Positions 30,283-37,966 of a DNA stretch of 64,000 bases are shown here, in pieces. The DNA comes from a virus. A program made the translations under genes and the position numbers. The stretch lies in the IMG/VR virus record IMGVR_UViG_3300047480_000545, positions 62,001 to 126,000 of that record; one strand, written 5' to 3'. The notes below the pieces were generated by a model. The model was not told where the DNA came from and did no database searches. It worked only from the letters and a program-made list of their open reading frames with translations. Position 1 is the stretch's first letter. The number at the start of each line of letters is the position of its first letter.

Positions 30283-31701
30283 ATGAAAAGCAATCTACTA
30301 CTAAATACCGACAGCTACAAAGCGTCAATGTTCGTTCAATACCCTGAAAATACAGAAACTGTATTCAGCTACATTGAAAGCCGTGGCGGAAAATACAATG
30401 AACTTGTGTTCTTCGGACTACAAGCGTTCATCAAAGAGTATCTGCTTGAACCAATCACGATGGCAGATGTGGATGAAGCAGAAGAAATCTGGACTGGCCA
30501 TGGGGAACCATTCAATCGTGAAGGTTGGGAATACATCGTCAAGGAACTTGGCGGGAAACTTCCTATTCGCATCAAAGCTGCGCCCGAAGGGACTGTGATT
30601 CCTGTTCACAACGCAATGGTTACTGTTGAAAACACCGATCCAAAGTGTTTCTGGTTGACCACCTACTTGGAAACTGCATTGCTTCGTGCAATCTGGTATC
30701 CAACCACTGTTGCCACAACCAGCCGTGAAATCAAGAAAATCATTCAGAAGTTCATGGTTGAAACTGGCGGCGATCTTGCTGGACTCAACTTCAAACTACA
30801 CGACTTCGGTGCGCGAGGAACATCTTCGCATGAGTCTGCCACTCTTGGCGGCATGGCTCACTTGGTCAGCTTTATGGGGACTGACACTATTGCTGCTGTA
30901 GTTGGTGCAAAACGCTACTACAAAATGCCAATGGCAGGGTTCTCTATTCCTGCTGCTGAACATAGCACCATTACTTCTTGGGGTCGCGAAAACGAAGTCA
31001 AAGCATACAAAAATATGCTGAAACAGTTCGCTAAACCTGGGTCAATCCTTGCTGTTGTTTCTGACAGCTATGATATTTTCAACGCTGTTGAAAATCTATG
31101 GGGTGGTGAACTTCGCGAAGAAGTAATCAAGTCTGGCGCAACTCTTGTTGTCCGTCCCGACTCTGGTGACCCAGTTGAAGTTGTGACAAAAGTTGCAAAA
31201 CTGTTGGACAAAACTTTTGGTTCAACTGTAAACGCAAAAGGTTACAAACTTCTAAATCATGTTCGTATCATTCAAGGTGATGGCATCAATTCGGATAGTG
31301 TCAAAGCTATTCTTGAAAGCCTGAAAGCAAATGGTTTCTGTGCCGACAACGTTGCATTTGGTATGGGTGGCGCTCTACTTGGCGCTCCACAACGCGATGA
31401 CCAGAAGTTTGCGATGAAGTGTTCTGCTGCACTTGTGAATGGGGTTTGGGTTGATGTTTACAAAGACCCAATCACTGATAAAGGTAAACTTTCTAAGAAA
31501 GGTCGCCTTGAACTGGTTCACGAATGTGGAATTGGAAGCTGCGGGTTCCGAACCGTAGAAGAAAAGAACGCTCGTGAAGAAGACAAAGTTCTTCGGGTTG
31601 TATATGAAAACGGTGACCTTCTTCTTGAAGATACGTTTGAAGCAATCCGTGAACGTGCGGTTGTGAACCCTGAAACTGAAATGGTGTCTCGCTATGAGTG
31701 A
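30283..31701 (+). CDS. nadV: nicotinamide phosphoribosyltransferase
   Basis: A 472-residue NAMPT, usual length. Conserved pieces: NTDSYKASMFVQYP, LHDFGARGTSSHESA, PAAEHSTITSWG (contains the phospho-acceptor His), VVRPDSGDP, FGMGGALL. It condenses nicotinamide with PRPP to NMN. Together with NMNAT at 28859 it forms the two-step salvage route, which could rebuild NAD when host defences deplete it. Strong hairpin-presented ribosome binding site. Confidence 0.95.
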   Translation: MKSNLLLNTDSYKASMFVQYPENTETVFSYIESRGGKYNELVFFGLQAFIKEYLLEPITMADVDEAEEIWTGHGEPFNREGWEYIVKELGGKLPIRIKAAPEGTVIPVHNAMVTVENTDPKCFWLTTYLETALLRAIWYPTTVATTSREIKKIIQKFMVETGGDLAGLNFKLHDFGARGTSSHESATLGGMAHLVSFMGTDTIAAVVGAKRYYKMPMAGFSIPAAEHSTITSWGRENEVKAYKNMLKQFAKPGSILAVVSDSYDIFNAVENLWGGELREEVIKSGATLVVRPDSGDPVEVVTKVAKLLDKTFGSTVNAKGYKLLNHVRIIQGDGINSDSVKAILESLKANGFCADNVAFGMGGALLGAPQRDDQKFAMKCSAALVNGVWVDVYKDPITDKGKLSKKGRLELVHECGIGSCGFRTVEEKNAREEDKVLRVVYENGDLLLEDTFEAIRERAVVNPETEMVSRYE

Positions 31702-31885
31702 TTTTCCTCCAATCCCAAAAGACCTGTTTGATACTTCGTCAAAAGAGTATGTTACTTGGATGGCTGCTGTATGGAAAGCAAATGATGAACGTAACAAGAA
31801 ACTTGCTGCGGTCAAAACTGTGTCACTGTTAGGAAAACACAACGGTGTTCTACCAGATGACGTATTTGAATTGCTAACAAAATAA
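31694..31885 (+). CDS. hypothetical protein (63 aa)
   Basis: Begins MSDFPPIPKDLFDTSSKEYV; short helical protein. Overlaps the NAMPT end by 8 bases and precedes a terminator. Probably co-transcribed. Unknown. Confidence 0.6.
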   Translation: MSDFPPIPKDLFDTSSKEYVTWMAAVWKANDERNKKLAAVKTVSLLGKHNGVLPDDVFELLTK

Positions 31886-31889
31886 CAGA

Positions 31890-31916
31890 AAAGGCGGCTT
31901 CGGTCGCCTTTTTTAT
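31890..31916 (+). terminator. Rho-independent terminator
   Basis: AAAAGGCG-GCTTCGGT-CGCCTTTTTT: stem, compact loop, T tract; ends the NAD unit. Confidence 0.9.
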
Positions 31917-31945
31917 TTGACTTTTGATACGAATCATCTTATAAG
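31917..31945 (+). promoter_or_regulatory. CGAATCA-class early promoter
   Basis: TTGACT, 7 bases, CGAATCA, TCT, TATAAG, directly after the terminator. Confidence 0.82.
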
Positions 31946-31970
31946 TGTAAAGTAACAAAGGGAGATAATC

Positions 31971-32153
31971 ATGACTGACAGCAAAGCCAATCTTCTTCAG
32001 ATTTTGGAAGAACAAAAGAATGATTATATTTCAAGGGAAGGATACCGAGAATATAGTTGTCTGTTGGACCTCGTTGAATGCGGAAGTATCAAAACTTTTG
32101 AAGAACTTGCCGAATATGGAATAGAAACTGAAGGTTACAAAATAAAAGCATGA
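31971..32153 (+). CDS. hypothetical protein (60 aa)
   Basis: Acidic helical protein beginning MTDSKANLLQILEEQKNDY. AAAGGGAGATAATC precedes the ATG; ATGA overlap with the next gene. Unknown. Confidence 0.62.
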   Translation: MTDSKANLLQILEEQKNDYISREGYREYSCLLDLVECGSIKTFEELAEYGIETEGYKIKA

Positions 32154-32392
32154 ATCTTGTATATGAAGCCAACTGGAACACCTATGAAGAATGGGGTGGA
32201 GTTCGTATATATGAAGATGAGAATGAATGTTTTCATGTTCAGTATGGCGGTCGCTCTGTTTATTCATCACACAACGACCCAGATTGGGAAGAACCATACA
32301 TCGTGTCGCCCGACACTGTTCTTGAACTCATAGATGAATGGGTCGCCATTGAAAAAGAAAATGAAGAATACTGGGAACGCAACTACTTTTGA
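32150..32392 (+). CDS. hypothetical acidic protein (80 aa)
   Basis: Strongly acidic, Trp/Tyr-rich: YEANWNTYEEWGGVRIYEDEN and VSPDTVLELIDEWVAIEKENEE. Could be a DNA-mimic type protein by charge, but that is conjecture. Confidence 0.6.
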   Translation: MNLVYEANWNTYEEWGGVRIYEDENECFHVQYGGRSVYSSHNDPDWEEPYIVSPDTVLELIDEWVAIEKENEEYWERNYF

Positions 32393-32394
32393 TG

Positions 32395-32423
32395 TTGACA
32401 GTGAGGGCGAATCACTGTATACA
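32395..32423 (+). promoter_or_regulatory. CGAATCA-class early promoter
   Basis: TTGACA, 7 bases, CGAATCA, CTG, TATACA. Confidence 0.86.
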
Positions 32424-32452
32424 TAATCTGTAGCCACTAAGGAGAAACATAG

Positions 32453-32632
32453 ATGCGCTTTGCTTTTTATATGTTCTGGACTATTCTTGCTCCTTTCTTT
32501 CTTGGTGGCATTGTGTGGGTTTTTGCCCCTGCTGTTCTCCCTAACTGGGCAATCGCCATCGGAGTTCTGACTCATCTGATAGTGTGGGGGACTGTTCAAG
32601 AATGGTTGAATGAAAACAACTGGGATCGTTGA
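32453..32632 (+). CDS. small two-helix membrane protein (59 aa)
   Basis: Two membrane helices (FYMFWTILAPFFLGGIVWVFA and WAIAIGVLTHLIVWGTV) with a short acidic tail (EWLNENNWDR). TAAGGAGAAACATAG precedes the ATG. Early-expressed; a membrane-protection role is possible. Confidence 0.62.
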   Translation: MRFAFYMFWTILAPFFLGGIVWVFAPAVLPNWAIAIGVLTHLIVWGTVQEWLNENNWDR

Positions 32633-32644
32633 GAGGAAAACAGA

Positions 32645-32926
32645 ATGAATACCTATACTGAAACCGTCAATCGTTTTGTTGTTGAATATCTGGAAGATTT
32701 GCCAGAAGAACACAAGGCACATTATCGTCTCAACGGCATTGACCCAGACAACAACTGGCAACTCAAGTGGTCGTTCACCAACGTGGAAGCTGCCAACGAA
32801 CAGTGTATTGACGAAGAACAGTGGTATAAAAACTTCTGCGAAGAAAATGGTTACTCTGTTCGCAAAAAGTTTCGTGTGCGAGACTTGGGTGGACCTGTCA
32901 CCATTGAACGTTCTATGTTTCTCTGA
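32645..32926 (+). CDS. hypothetical protein (93 aa)
   Basis: Acidic with a basic C-terminal (SVRKKFRVRDLGGPVTIERSMFL). GAGAGGAAAACAGA precedes the ATG. Unknown. Confidence 0.62.
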   Translation: MNTYTETVNRFVVEYLEDLPEEHKAHYRLNGIDPDNNWQLKWSFTNVEAANEQCIDEEQWYKNFCEENGYSVRKKFRVRDLGGPVTIERSMFL

Positions 32927-32937
32927 AAGGAAAAGAA

Positions 32938-33204
32938 ATGATTAGTGCAAAAGAAGCAAAAGAACTCGCTGGACCACCGCTTGAAAAAGTTCTGGCGGAA
33001 CTTGATGAAATGGTTCGTAGTGCTGCCACCAAAGGCAAAACGAACATTCGTGTTCCTTATGACCACTGTATCTTTCATGGATATTCGGCTCGGTTCAAGA
33101 ACCCAGAAGTGAACGCAAAACTTGTTGAACTTGGTTACAATGTGACAACTCAAAGTGAAGACCGACAGTTTGTTGATGTGTGGATTGAAGTATCTTGGGC
33201 TTGA
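32938..33204 (+). CDS. hypothetical protein (88 aa)
   Basis: Helical N-terminus ISAKEAKELAGPPLEKVLAEL then alpha/beta NVTTQSEDRQFVDVWIEVSW. AAAGGAAAAGAA precedes the ATG. Stop is embedded in the next -35. Unknown. Confidence 0.62.
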   Translation: MISAKEAKELAGPPLEKVLAELDEMVRSAATKGKTNIRVPYDHCIFHGYSARFKNPEVNAKLVELGYNVTTQSEDRQFVDVWIEVSWA

Positions 33205-33229
33205 CATTCTGAACGAATCACTGTATACA
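33201..33229 (+). promoter_or_regulatory. CGAATCA-class early promoter
   Basis: TTGACA, 7 bases, CGAATCA, CTG, TATACA; upstream stop 33202-33204 in the -35. Confidence 0.87.
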
Positions 33230-33256
33230 TAATCTGTAGTCAGCAAGGAGAGAGAA

Positions 33257-33622
33257 ATGACCAAGTATCTTGTCGTCGGTGAATATGGCCCTATTGGCGG
33301 TATGTCGGTCGAACTCGAAGTTGAAGCTACTACCCCAGAAGAAGCATTTGACAAGTTCTGTGCTACAATTGAAGCCGATATGCCGCACACATGGGACCGC
33401 ATGGGTCGTCGGAACGTGAGTGTTCTGCATGAAGTCAAAGAAGCAAAAGCAGAACCCGTTGTCCCCAAGTCTGTTTGGGAAGTCAAGTTTGTTGGCCGTA
33501 TGACTCCTTATAAGGTCCATGCTCTTACCTTCATTGAAGCGGTTGAAGAAGCAAAGAAAGTTGCAGTTGAAATCGGTGAAGCTGAAACGAACATCAAAGC
33601 TGTAACCTACCTGATGTATTGA
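33257..33622 (+). CDS. hypothetical protein (121 aa)
   Basis: Two similar halves, each a strand followed by an E-A-x-x-K/F helix (TTPEEAFDKFCATIE and LTFIEAVEEAKKVAVEI), suggesting an internal duplication of a small beta-alpha unit. CAAGGAGAGAGAA precedes the ATG. Confidence 0.65.
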   Translation: MTKYLVVGEYGPIGGMSVELEVEATTPEEAFDKFCATIEADMPHTWDRMGRRNVSVLHEVKEAKAEPVVPKSVWEVKFVGRMTPYKVHALTFIEAVEEAKKVAVEIGEAETNIKAVTYLMY

Positions 33623-33630
33623 GAGACGAA

Positions 33631-33897
33631 ATGGACGAAGTGAGTATAAACTATCTGGACTATATGCGTCCTATTTCGGAGTTTCCGAAAACAGACGACG
33701 AAGATCAGCCATTGCTGATTATGAAAGCCAAAAATGGGTTGATGTTTCGTGGCGTCTGGGATGGCGCTGCTGGTTATTTTATGATTGATAGTCTGGTGTT
33801 TGCTCCCGAAACAGAAGAACAAGAGGAATGCGTGAAGCGAATGGAAATCCCAGGTCGCGTATACATTCCTCTGGAATCTTTTCTATATTCTGCTTGA
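33631..33897 (+). CDS. hypothetical protein (88 aa)
   Basis: Contains YMRPISEFPKTDDEDQPLLIMKAKNGLMFRGVWDG: a beta-rich domain of a kind common in phage early proteins. Start at 33631 follows GAGAGACGAA. Stop is embedded in the next -35. Confidence 0.62.
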   Translation: MDEVSINYLDYMRPISEFPKTDDEDQPLLIMKAKNGLMFRGVWDGAAGYFMIDSLVFAPETEEQEECVKRMEIPGRVYIPLESFLYSA

Positions 33898-33922
33898 CAA
33901 ACGCCCGCGAATCAGATACACA
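33894..33922 (+). promoter_or_regulatory. CGAATCA-class promoter, shifted
   Basis: TTGACA, 8 bases, CGAATCA, 2 bases, TACACA; an alternative -10 is GATACA with a 15-base spacer. Upstream stop 33895-33897 lies in the -35. Confidence 0.65.
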
Positions 33923-33948
33923 TACTATGTAATCGGCAACAAGGAGAT

Positions 33949-34230
33949 ATGCCAATGACCTTCCCTCGTGAAATCCTCAACATCGCTGAAACCACCGACT
34001 TCGTTGGTTATGTCGTGATGGACTATGATGGTGTGTTTGGTAGCACTACCGATGTGACTCGTGCGGTTGGTTGGGCCAGTGATCGTTCCAAGATGAAAGG
34101 TCTTGAGGAATACGTGAAAGTCTACTACGTATTTACTTGGGGTAAATATTCTCCCATCGCTGGTGAACGTGCGATTGAAGAATTTGATTGGGAAAAAGCC
34201 CGTAACGAACTTATGTACGGACCCCTGTGA
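33949..34230 (+). CDS. hypothetical protein (93 aa)
   Basis: Begins MPMTFPREILNIAETTDFVGYVVMDYDG; acidic alpha/beta protein. AAGGAGAT precedes the ATG. Ends in a TGATG overlap with the next gene. Confidence 0.62.
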   Translation: MPMTFPREILNIAETTDFVGYVVMDYDGVFGSTTDVTRAVGWASDRSKMKGLEEYVKVYYVFTWGKYSPIAGERAIEEFDWEKARNELMYGPL

Positions 34231-34391
34231 TGAAAGTTTTAGTCCCCTCGTCTGACCATGGCTACGTTGAAGTTGTAGTCAGAAAAATGAAAGTCGTTTT
34301 CAACAAAAAGTATCGCTCGTATTCTGAATATATGGGTGATGAATACCTTGAAGACGGTGATGAGGTTGTAGAGCGAGAGGTTGCGGAATGA
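34230..34391 (+). CDS. hypothetical protein (53 aa)
   Basis: Begins MKVLVPSSDHGYVEVVVRKMK and ends very acidic (GDEYLEDGDEVVEREVAE). Start shares a base with the upstream stop; ATGA overlap with the next gene. Supported by coupling only. Confidence 0.58.
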   Translation: MKVLVPSSDHGYVEVVVRKMKVVFNKKYRSYSEYMGDEYLEDGDEVVEREVAE

Positions 34392-34669
34392 TGGATGCGA
34401 AACGCGAAGCACTGTGGCGGGATACTTCCGCCTCTCACCGCCGTATTCAGAGTGCGGTATTTGAACTTCAATCTATTGCTCGTGCGGTTTCTTATCTGCA
34501 TCCCACTCTCGCAGAAGACCTAGAAGTCCTAGCCACAGATATTGAACACTCCCGTAAACAAATCCAAGGCAATGACGCTGAACTGATCAACCTTGACCTT
34601 GCCGATAGTCAAAGGTTTATGGGCGAAACAATGATGGCGCTGCTTGATGCTGCGTCAAAGCAAAACTGA
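34388..34669 (+). CDS. hypothetical helical protein (93 aa)
   Basis: All-helical: SASHRRIQSAVFELQSIARAVSYLHPTLAEDLEVLATDIEHSR. The SAVFELxSLAxAF pattern appears in small phage proteins of unknown role. Start ATGATGGATG. Confidence 0.66.
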   Translation: MMDAKREALWRDTSASHRRIQSAVFELQSIARAVSYLHPTLAEDLEVLATDIEHSRKQIQGNDAELINLDLADSQRFMGETMMALLDAASKQN

Positions 34670-34691
34670 TTACACAACAGGAGATACTACC

Positions 34692-35096
34692 ATGCGCTAT
34701 ATGTTTGAGTTGAGTTTCCACACAAACTATTTTCGTGACAACGAGGATGAACCCGATAACTTTGTTATGGTTGTGTTTGAAGGCAACAAAGAGTTAGAAG
34801 ACGATATTGGCCAATCGTCTGGCGCAGTAGCACTATTACAAGAAGATATTGAATACGATACTGTAACTCATGACTACTACGGACTTCAAGACGACAAATG
34901 TTCCCGCCACGGTTACAGCATCTATGAAGCCGATGAAACTCAAATGGAAGACATCATTAATCGGTGGACCGATGGATTGGTGAATGCGTTTGGGGACCAG
35001 ATCAAGGCTGCGGTTCGATATAGCTTTGATGTTTCATCTGACGAAGATTATGAAGAAAAGGAAACTGCCGCATTTAATCTGGCATTCAATGGTTGA
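34692..35096 (+). CDS. hypothetical acidic protein (134 aa)
   Basis: Acidic alpha/beta protein beginning MRYMFELSFHTNYFRDNEDE; many Asp/Glu and few Lys. Start at 34692 follows AGGAGATACTACC. Stop lies inside the next -35. Unknown. Confidence 0.65.
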   Translation: MRYMFELSFHTNYFRDNEDEPDNFVMVVFEGNKELEDDIGQSSGAVALLQEDIEYDTVTHDYYGLQDDKCSRHGYSIYEADETQMEDIINRWTDGLVNAFGDQIKAAVRYSFDVSSDEDYEEKETAAFNLAFNG

Positions 35097-35121
35097 CATT
35101 CGGAACGAATCACTGTATACA
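35093..35121 (+). promoter_or_regulatory. CGAATCA-class early promoter
   Basis: TTGACA, 7 bases, CGAATCA, CTG, TATACA; upstream stop 35094-35096 in the -35. Confidence 0.87.
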
Positions 35122-35148
35122 TAATCTGTATCCAGAGAGGAACCAGAT

Positions 35149-35676
35149 ATGAAGTTTGACGTTCTGCCGATCATCAACGAGACTCCGAATGATGCGAAAT
35201 ATTTTCGTAAAATGTATGAAGACTCGTTGACTGCTCGGTTGGCGCACAAACAATCAAAATGGGTTTATCTTCGAACTCGTCTCGCAGAAGCACAGAACTG
35301 GAAATGCTGCTTCTGCGGTTGCTATATGCACGAAGTTCATGGTAAACGCAACAGCGTAACCGTTGAGCATGTCATTCCGAAATCAAAAGGTGGAACCAAC
35401 GAATGGGAAAACCTTGCTGCATCTTGCTATGCTTGTAATAACAATCGTGGAACCAAGGATGCTGAAAAGTTTCGTCCTTCGCCGCCCGCTGAAAAATCAA
35501 ACGCCGTTGTTCGGCTGGAAGCCAAGGTTCGGAAATATCTGAAAAAAGCAGAACGGTTTGCCGAAGTGGGCTTCAATGTGAATGAAAACATTCAGTCGTT
35601 TGATGCTTGGTTTTCTACTCTCCATCTTTGTGCGAAAGGTAAAGAAATGTTCTTTGCCGAATACAAAGCCGCTTGA
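35149..35676 (+). CDS. HNH endonuclease
   Basis: A 175-residue McrA-type HNH nuclease: zinc Cys pair CCFCGCYM, HNH core VEHVIPKSKGGTNEWENLAASCYACNNNRG with catalytic His and the second zinc pair. The N-terminal 45 and C-terminal 60 residues are extra helices. Has its own early promoter, so it may be a free-standing homing endonuclease or act in genome handling. GAGAGGAACCAGAT precedes the ATG. Confidence 0.88.
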   Translation: MKFDVLPIINETPNDAKYFRKMYEDSLTARLAHKQSKWVYLRTRLAEAQNWKCCFCGCYMHEVHGKRNSVTVEHVIPKSKGGTNEWENLAASCYACNNNRGTKDAEKFRPSPPAEKSNAVVRLEAKVRKYLKKAERFAEVGFNVNENIQSFDAWFSTLHLCAKGKEMFFAEYKAA

Positions 35677-35700
35677 CATTTTTTGAAAATTGTATATAGT
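35673..35700 (+). promoter_or_regulatory. sigma70-type promoter
   Basis: TTGACA, 16 bases, TATAGT; HNH gene stop (35674-35676) is inside the -35. Confidence 0.65.
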
Positions 35701-35726
35701 TGTAAGGTAAAGAAAGGAGTTATAAA

Positions 35727-35924
35727 ATGGATGATTGTAATAACTGTATGGAGAACCCAGATACTCCAATGATAAACGATTGCTGCAAAAACGAAAGTAA
35801 TCATGTCTTTGCAGAAAAGTTCAAAGACATAATCACAGTGCAAGCAGGATTTTCATATACTGTTTACATCACATACTGCAAGTCTTGCGGTTCTGTGATT
35901 GATGCAAAAACTTGGATCGAATAA
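35727..35924 (+). CDS. cysteine-rich zinc-ribbon-like protein (65 aa)
   Basis: CNNCMENP, DCCKNES and CKSCGSV give three Cys groups; the last resembles half of a zinc ribbon. AAAGGAGTTATAAA precedes the ATG. Possibly a small transcription or RNA-associated factor. Confidence 0.65.
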   Translation: MDDCNNCMENPDTPMINDCCKNESNHVFAEKFKDIITVQAGFSYTVYITYCKSCGSVIDAKTWIE

Positions 35925-35935
35925 GAAAAAACATA

Positions 35936-35964
35936 TTGACACTGTTGTGTGTCTATGCTATGTT
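35936..35964 (+). promoter_or_regulatory. sigma70-type promoter of RNA ligase
   Basis: TTGACA, 17 bases, TATGTT, 27 bases before the ligase start. Confidence 0.7.
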
Positions 35965-35991
35965 GCTTGAGTAAGACAGAGAGGCACCACC

Positions 35992-37119
35992 ATGAAATAT
36001 AAGTTCCCTGAAATCCGCACTATCAATGACGTGTTGCCTCATATTGAGGGCCGTGACGAGTTCATCGTTGCCGACAAGGGCGACTACACTGTCATCAACT
36101 ATGCTGTGTCTATGATTGACACGTTTGACATGGATGGTCCCGAAGACCTTGGTGGTGCTATTCGTCGTGAATGTCGCGGCTTGATCTTTGACAAAGAAGG
36201 CAAACTGATTTCTCGTCCGTTTCATAAGTTCTTCAACGTGAATGAACGTCCTGAAACGCAATCCAACGAGATTGATATTTCTGCTCCGCATACCATCATG
36301 GAAAAGATGGATGGTTCTATGATTCGTCCAGTTCCCCTGAATGGTTCGTTCCGTCTTGGCACCAAGATGGGGGTGACTGATATTGCAGAAGATGCAGAAA
36401 AGTTGCTGAACGAAGAACGGATTCAGTTCATTGAAATCATGATTGCCGACAACAAAACTCCTATCTTTGAGTATGTTGCTCCCGACAATCAGATTGTGTT
36501 GCCGTATGAAACCGCAGACTTGGTTCTGTTGGCTATTCGTGACAACTTGACTGGCGAATACGTTCCGTTCAATCGTCATGTTCCCTTCAATGTGGTTCCT
36601 GTCTATGGTTCGGTAAACGAATCGCTGTCGGACTACATTGCCAAGGCTCGTGAGCGTGAAAACCGCGAGGGCGACATCATTCGTTTTGCTGATGGTCATA
36701 TGATCAAAATCAAAAACGACTGGTATGTTCGTATTCACAAGACTTTGGACCGTGTGACGTTTGACCGTAACATCGTTGCTCTCATTCTGAATGAGGAAAT
36801 CGATGATGCTGTTGGTCTGCTGCCCAATGCTACGAAAGAACGCATTGAGAAGTTTGAACAGCGGTTTGCTGAACGTTTGCATGCGCTGATTGAAGGTTAT
36901 GATCGGTATTACAACACTGTTGTAGCTTCTGGTCTTGACCGTAAGCGTTATGCTCAAGAATGGATGCCTACGATTCAGAAGAATGACTCGTTTGCTCCGC
37001 AGTATGTGTTTGGTCGTTTCGTCGGCAAAGACGGTCGTGAAATGATCTTGAAGCACATTGAAAAGCACCTGACCACCAACACTCGGTGGGATGAGTGTGC
37101 CGTGTGGATGGGGATGTAA
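35992..37119 (+). CDS. rnlA: T4 RNA ligase 1-type enzyme
   Basis: A 375-residue Rnl1 (T4: 374). Nucleotidyl-transferase motif I is EK105MDGSM, an upstream RRECRGLIFD, motif IIIa-IV region PIFEYVAPDNQIVLPY, motif V EGDIIRFADGHMIKIKNDWY with the two lysines. It seals 5'-phosphate to 3'-OH RNA ends; T4 uses it with polynucleotide kinase to repair tRNAs cut by host anticodon nuclease. It fits the many tRNAs here. Codon choice is CTG/TTG/CTT-rich for leucine, unlike the tail genes. Confidence 0.93.
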   Translation: MKYKFPEIRTINDVLPHIEGRDEFIVADKGDYTVINYAVSMIDTFDMDGPEDLGGAIRRECRGLIFDKEGKLISRPFHKFFNVNERPETQSNEIDISAPHTIMEKMDGSMIRPVPLNGSFRLGTKMGVTDIAEDAEKLLNEERIQFIEIMIADNKTPIFEYVAPDNQIVLPYETADLVLLAIRDNLTGEYVPFNRHVPFNVVPVYGSVNESLSDYIAKARERENREGDIIRFADGHMIKIKNDWYVRIHKTLDRVTFDRNIVALILNEEIDDAVGLLPNATKERIEKFEQRFAERLHALIEGYDRYYNTVVASGLDRKRYAQEWMPTIQKNDSFAPQYVFGRFVGKDGREMILKHIEKHLTTNTRWDECAVWMGM

Positions 37120-37120
37120 G

Positions 37121-37327
37121 ATGACTTGCATCCTCATTGCTGGCTTTTTTTGGCTCCAAATCGGAGATCACTCGTTTGTAAAGTTGGACAGTATTGACAC
37201 CATCTATAACAACAACATAAAGTATATCATTGACGCAAACGGCGACTTAGTAGAATCACCAATCCCCGCAAAAGAAGTAATGGAAGTGCTGAAAACATGC
37301 GAACAAATCCCAACACCGAAGCAGTAA
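37121..37327 (+). CDS. hypothetical protein (68 aa)
   Basis: Hydrophobic start (MTCILIAGFFWLQIGDHSFV) may be a signal or buried strand; then KYIIDANGDLVESPIPAKEVMEVL. One base after the ligase stop. Unknown. Confidence 0.58.
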   Translation: MTCILIAGFFWLQIGDHSFVKLDSIDTIYNNNIKYIIDANGDLVESPIPAKEVMEVLKTCEQIPTPKQ

Positions 37328-37440
37328 ACGATGAGTTTGAAGATGAAGAAAACGAGTTCTTGAAACAGTTTATGAATCTTTATGCTGATGACATTGAGGA
37401 AATCCTTGAACTTTCTGAGATTCTTCAAAAAACACGTTGA
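37297..37440 (+). CDS. hypothetical acidic protein (47 aa)
   Basis: Strongly acidic helix-rich peptide (DEFEDEENEFLKQFMNLYADDIEEILEL). Overlaps the upstream gene by 31 bases. Its TGA stop lies in a TTGACA (37437-37442), as for other early genes. Confidence 0.55.
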   Translation: MRTNPNTEAVNDEFEDEENEFLKQFMNLYADDIEEILELSEILQKTR

Positions 37441-37470
37441 CAGTGCTTTCTATCGCTGATAGGATATAAC
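37437..37470 (+). promoter_or_regulatory. possible promoter
   Basis: TTGACA overlaps the upstream stop, but the best -10 (TATAAC) is 22 bases away, so the element is irregular. Confidence 0.35.
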
Positions 37471-37489
37471 TGTAACAAAGGAGAAGAAG

Positions 37490-37951
37490 ATGAAAAAAGG
37501 TGAAATGCTCAGTAAGATGATTCTGATTGCCACCAACGCCCATGATGGGCAGTTTGATCGTGGTGGCACTCCTTACATTCTGCATCCGATGAAAGTGATG
37601 CATTATCTGAAAACGAATGACGAAGAACTTCAGTGCATCGCTCTTGGTCATGACGTGATTGAAGACACGAAAGTAACTTACAAAGACTTGCGTGATGCTG
37701 GTATCAGTGAGCGTGTCATCAATGGTATTCGTGCGTTGACCAAAGTTCCTGGCCAGACGTATGAAGAATACAAAGAGGGTGTTTTCTCAAACGTTGATGC
37801 CATGAAAGTCAAGATGTGCGATCTTCGCCACAATACTGATGTTCGTCGCCTGAAAGGTGTGACTGAAAAGGATATTGTCCGTATGGAAAAATACCATCGG
37901 TTCTATCTTGAAATTATGGCAAAACTTCAAGAAGTTGAAAAAGGGGGCTGA
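37490..37951 (+). CDS. RelA/SpoT-like HD hydrolase
   Basis: A 153-residue small alarmone-hydrolase-like HD protein: AHDGQFDRGGTPYILHPMKV, GHDVIEDTKVTY (HD pair), and KMCDLRHNTD near the end, as in the SpoT/MESH1 hydrolase domain; no synthetase domain. It could remove (p)ppGpp and relieve stringent response during infection. Followed by a bidirectional terminator. Confidence 0.87.
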   Translation: MKKGEMLSKMILIATNAHDGQFDRGGTPYILHPMKVMHYLKTNDEELQCIALGHDVIEDTKVTYKDLRDAGISERVINGIRALTKVPGQTYEEYKEGVFSNVDAMKVKMCDLRHNTDVRRLKGVTEKDIVRMEKYHRFYLEIMAKLQEVEKGG

Positions 37952-37966
37952 TGCCCCCTTTTTTTA
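37941..37966 (+). terminator. bidirectional terminator between HD gene and phoH
   Basis: AAAAAGGGGGC-TGAT-GCCCCCTTTTTTT: strong GC stem flanked by A and T runs, so it can serve both converging units. Confidence 0.92.
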
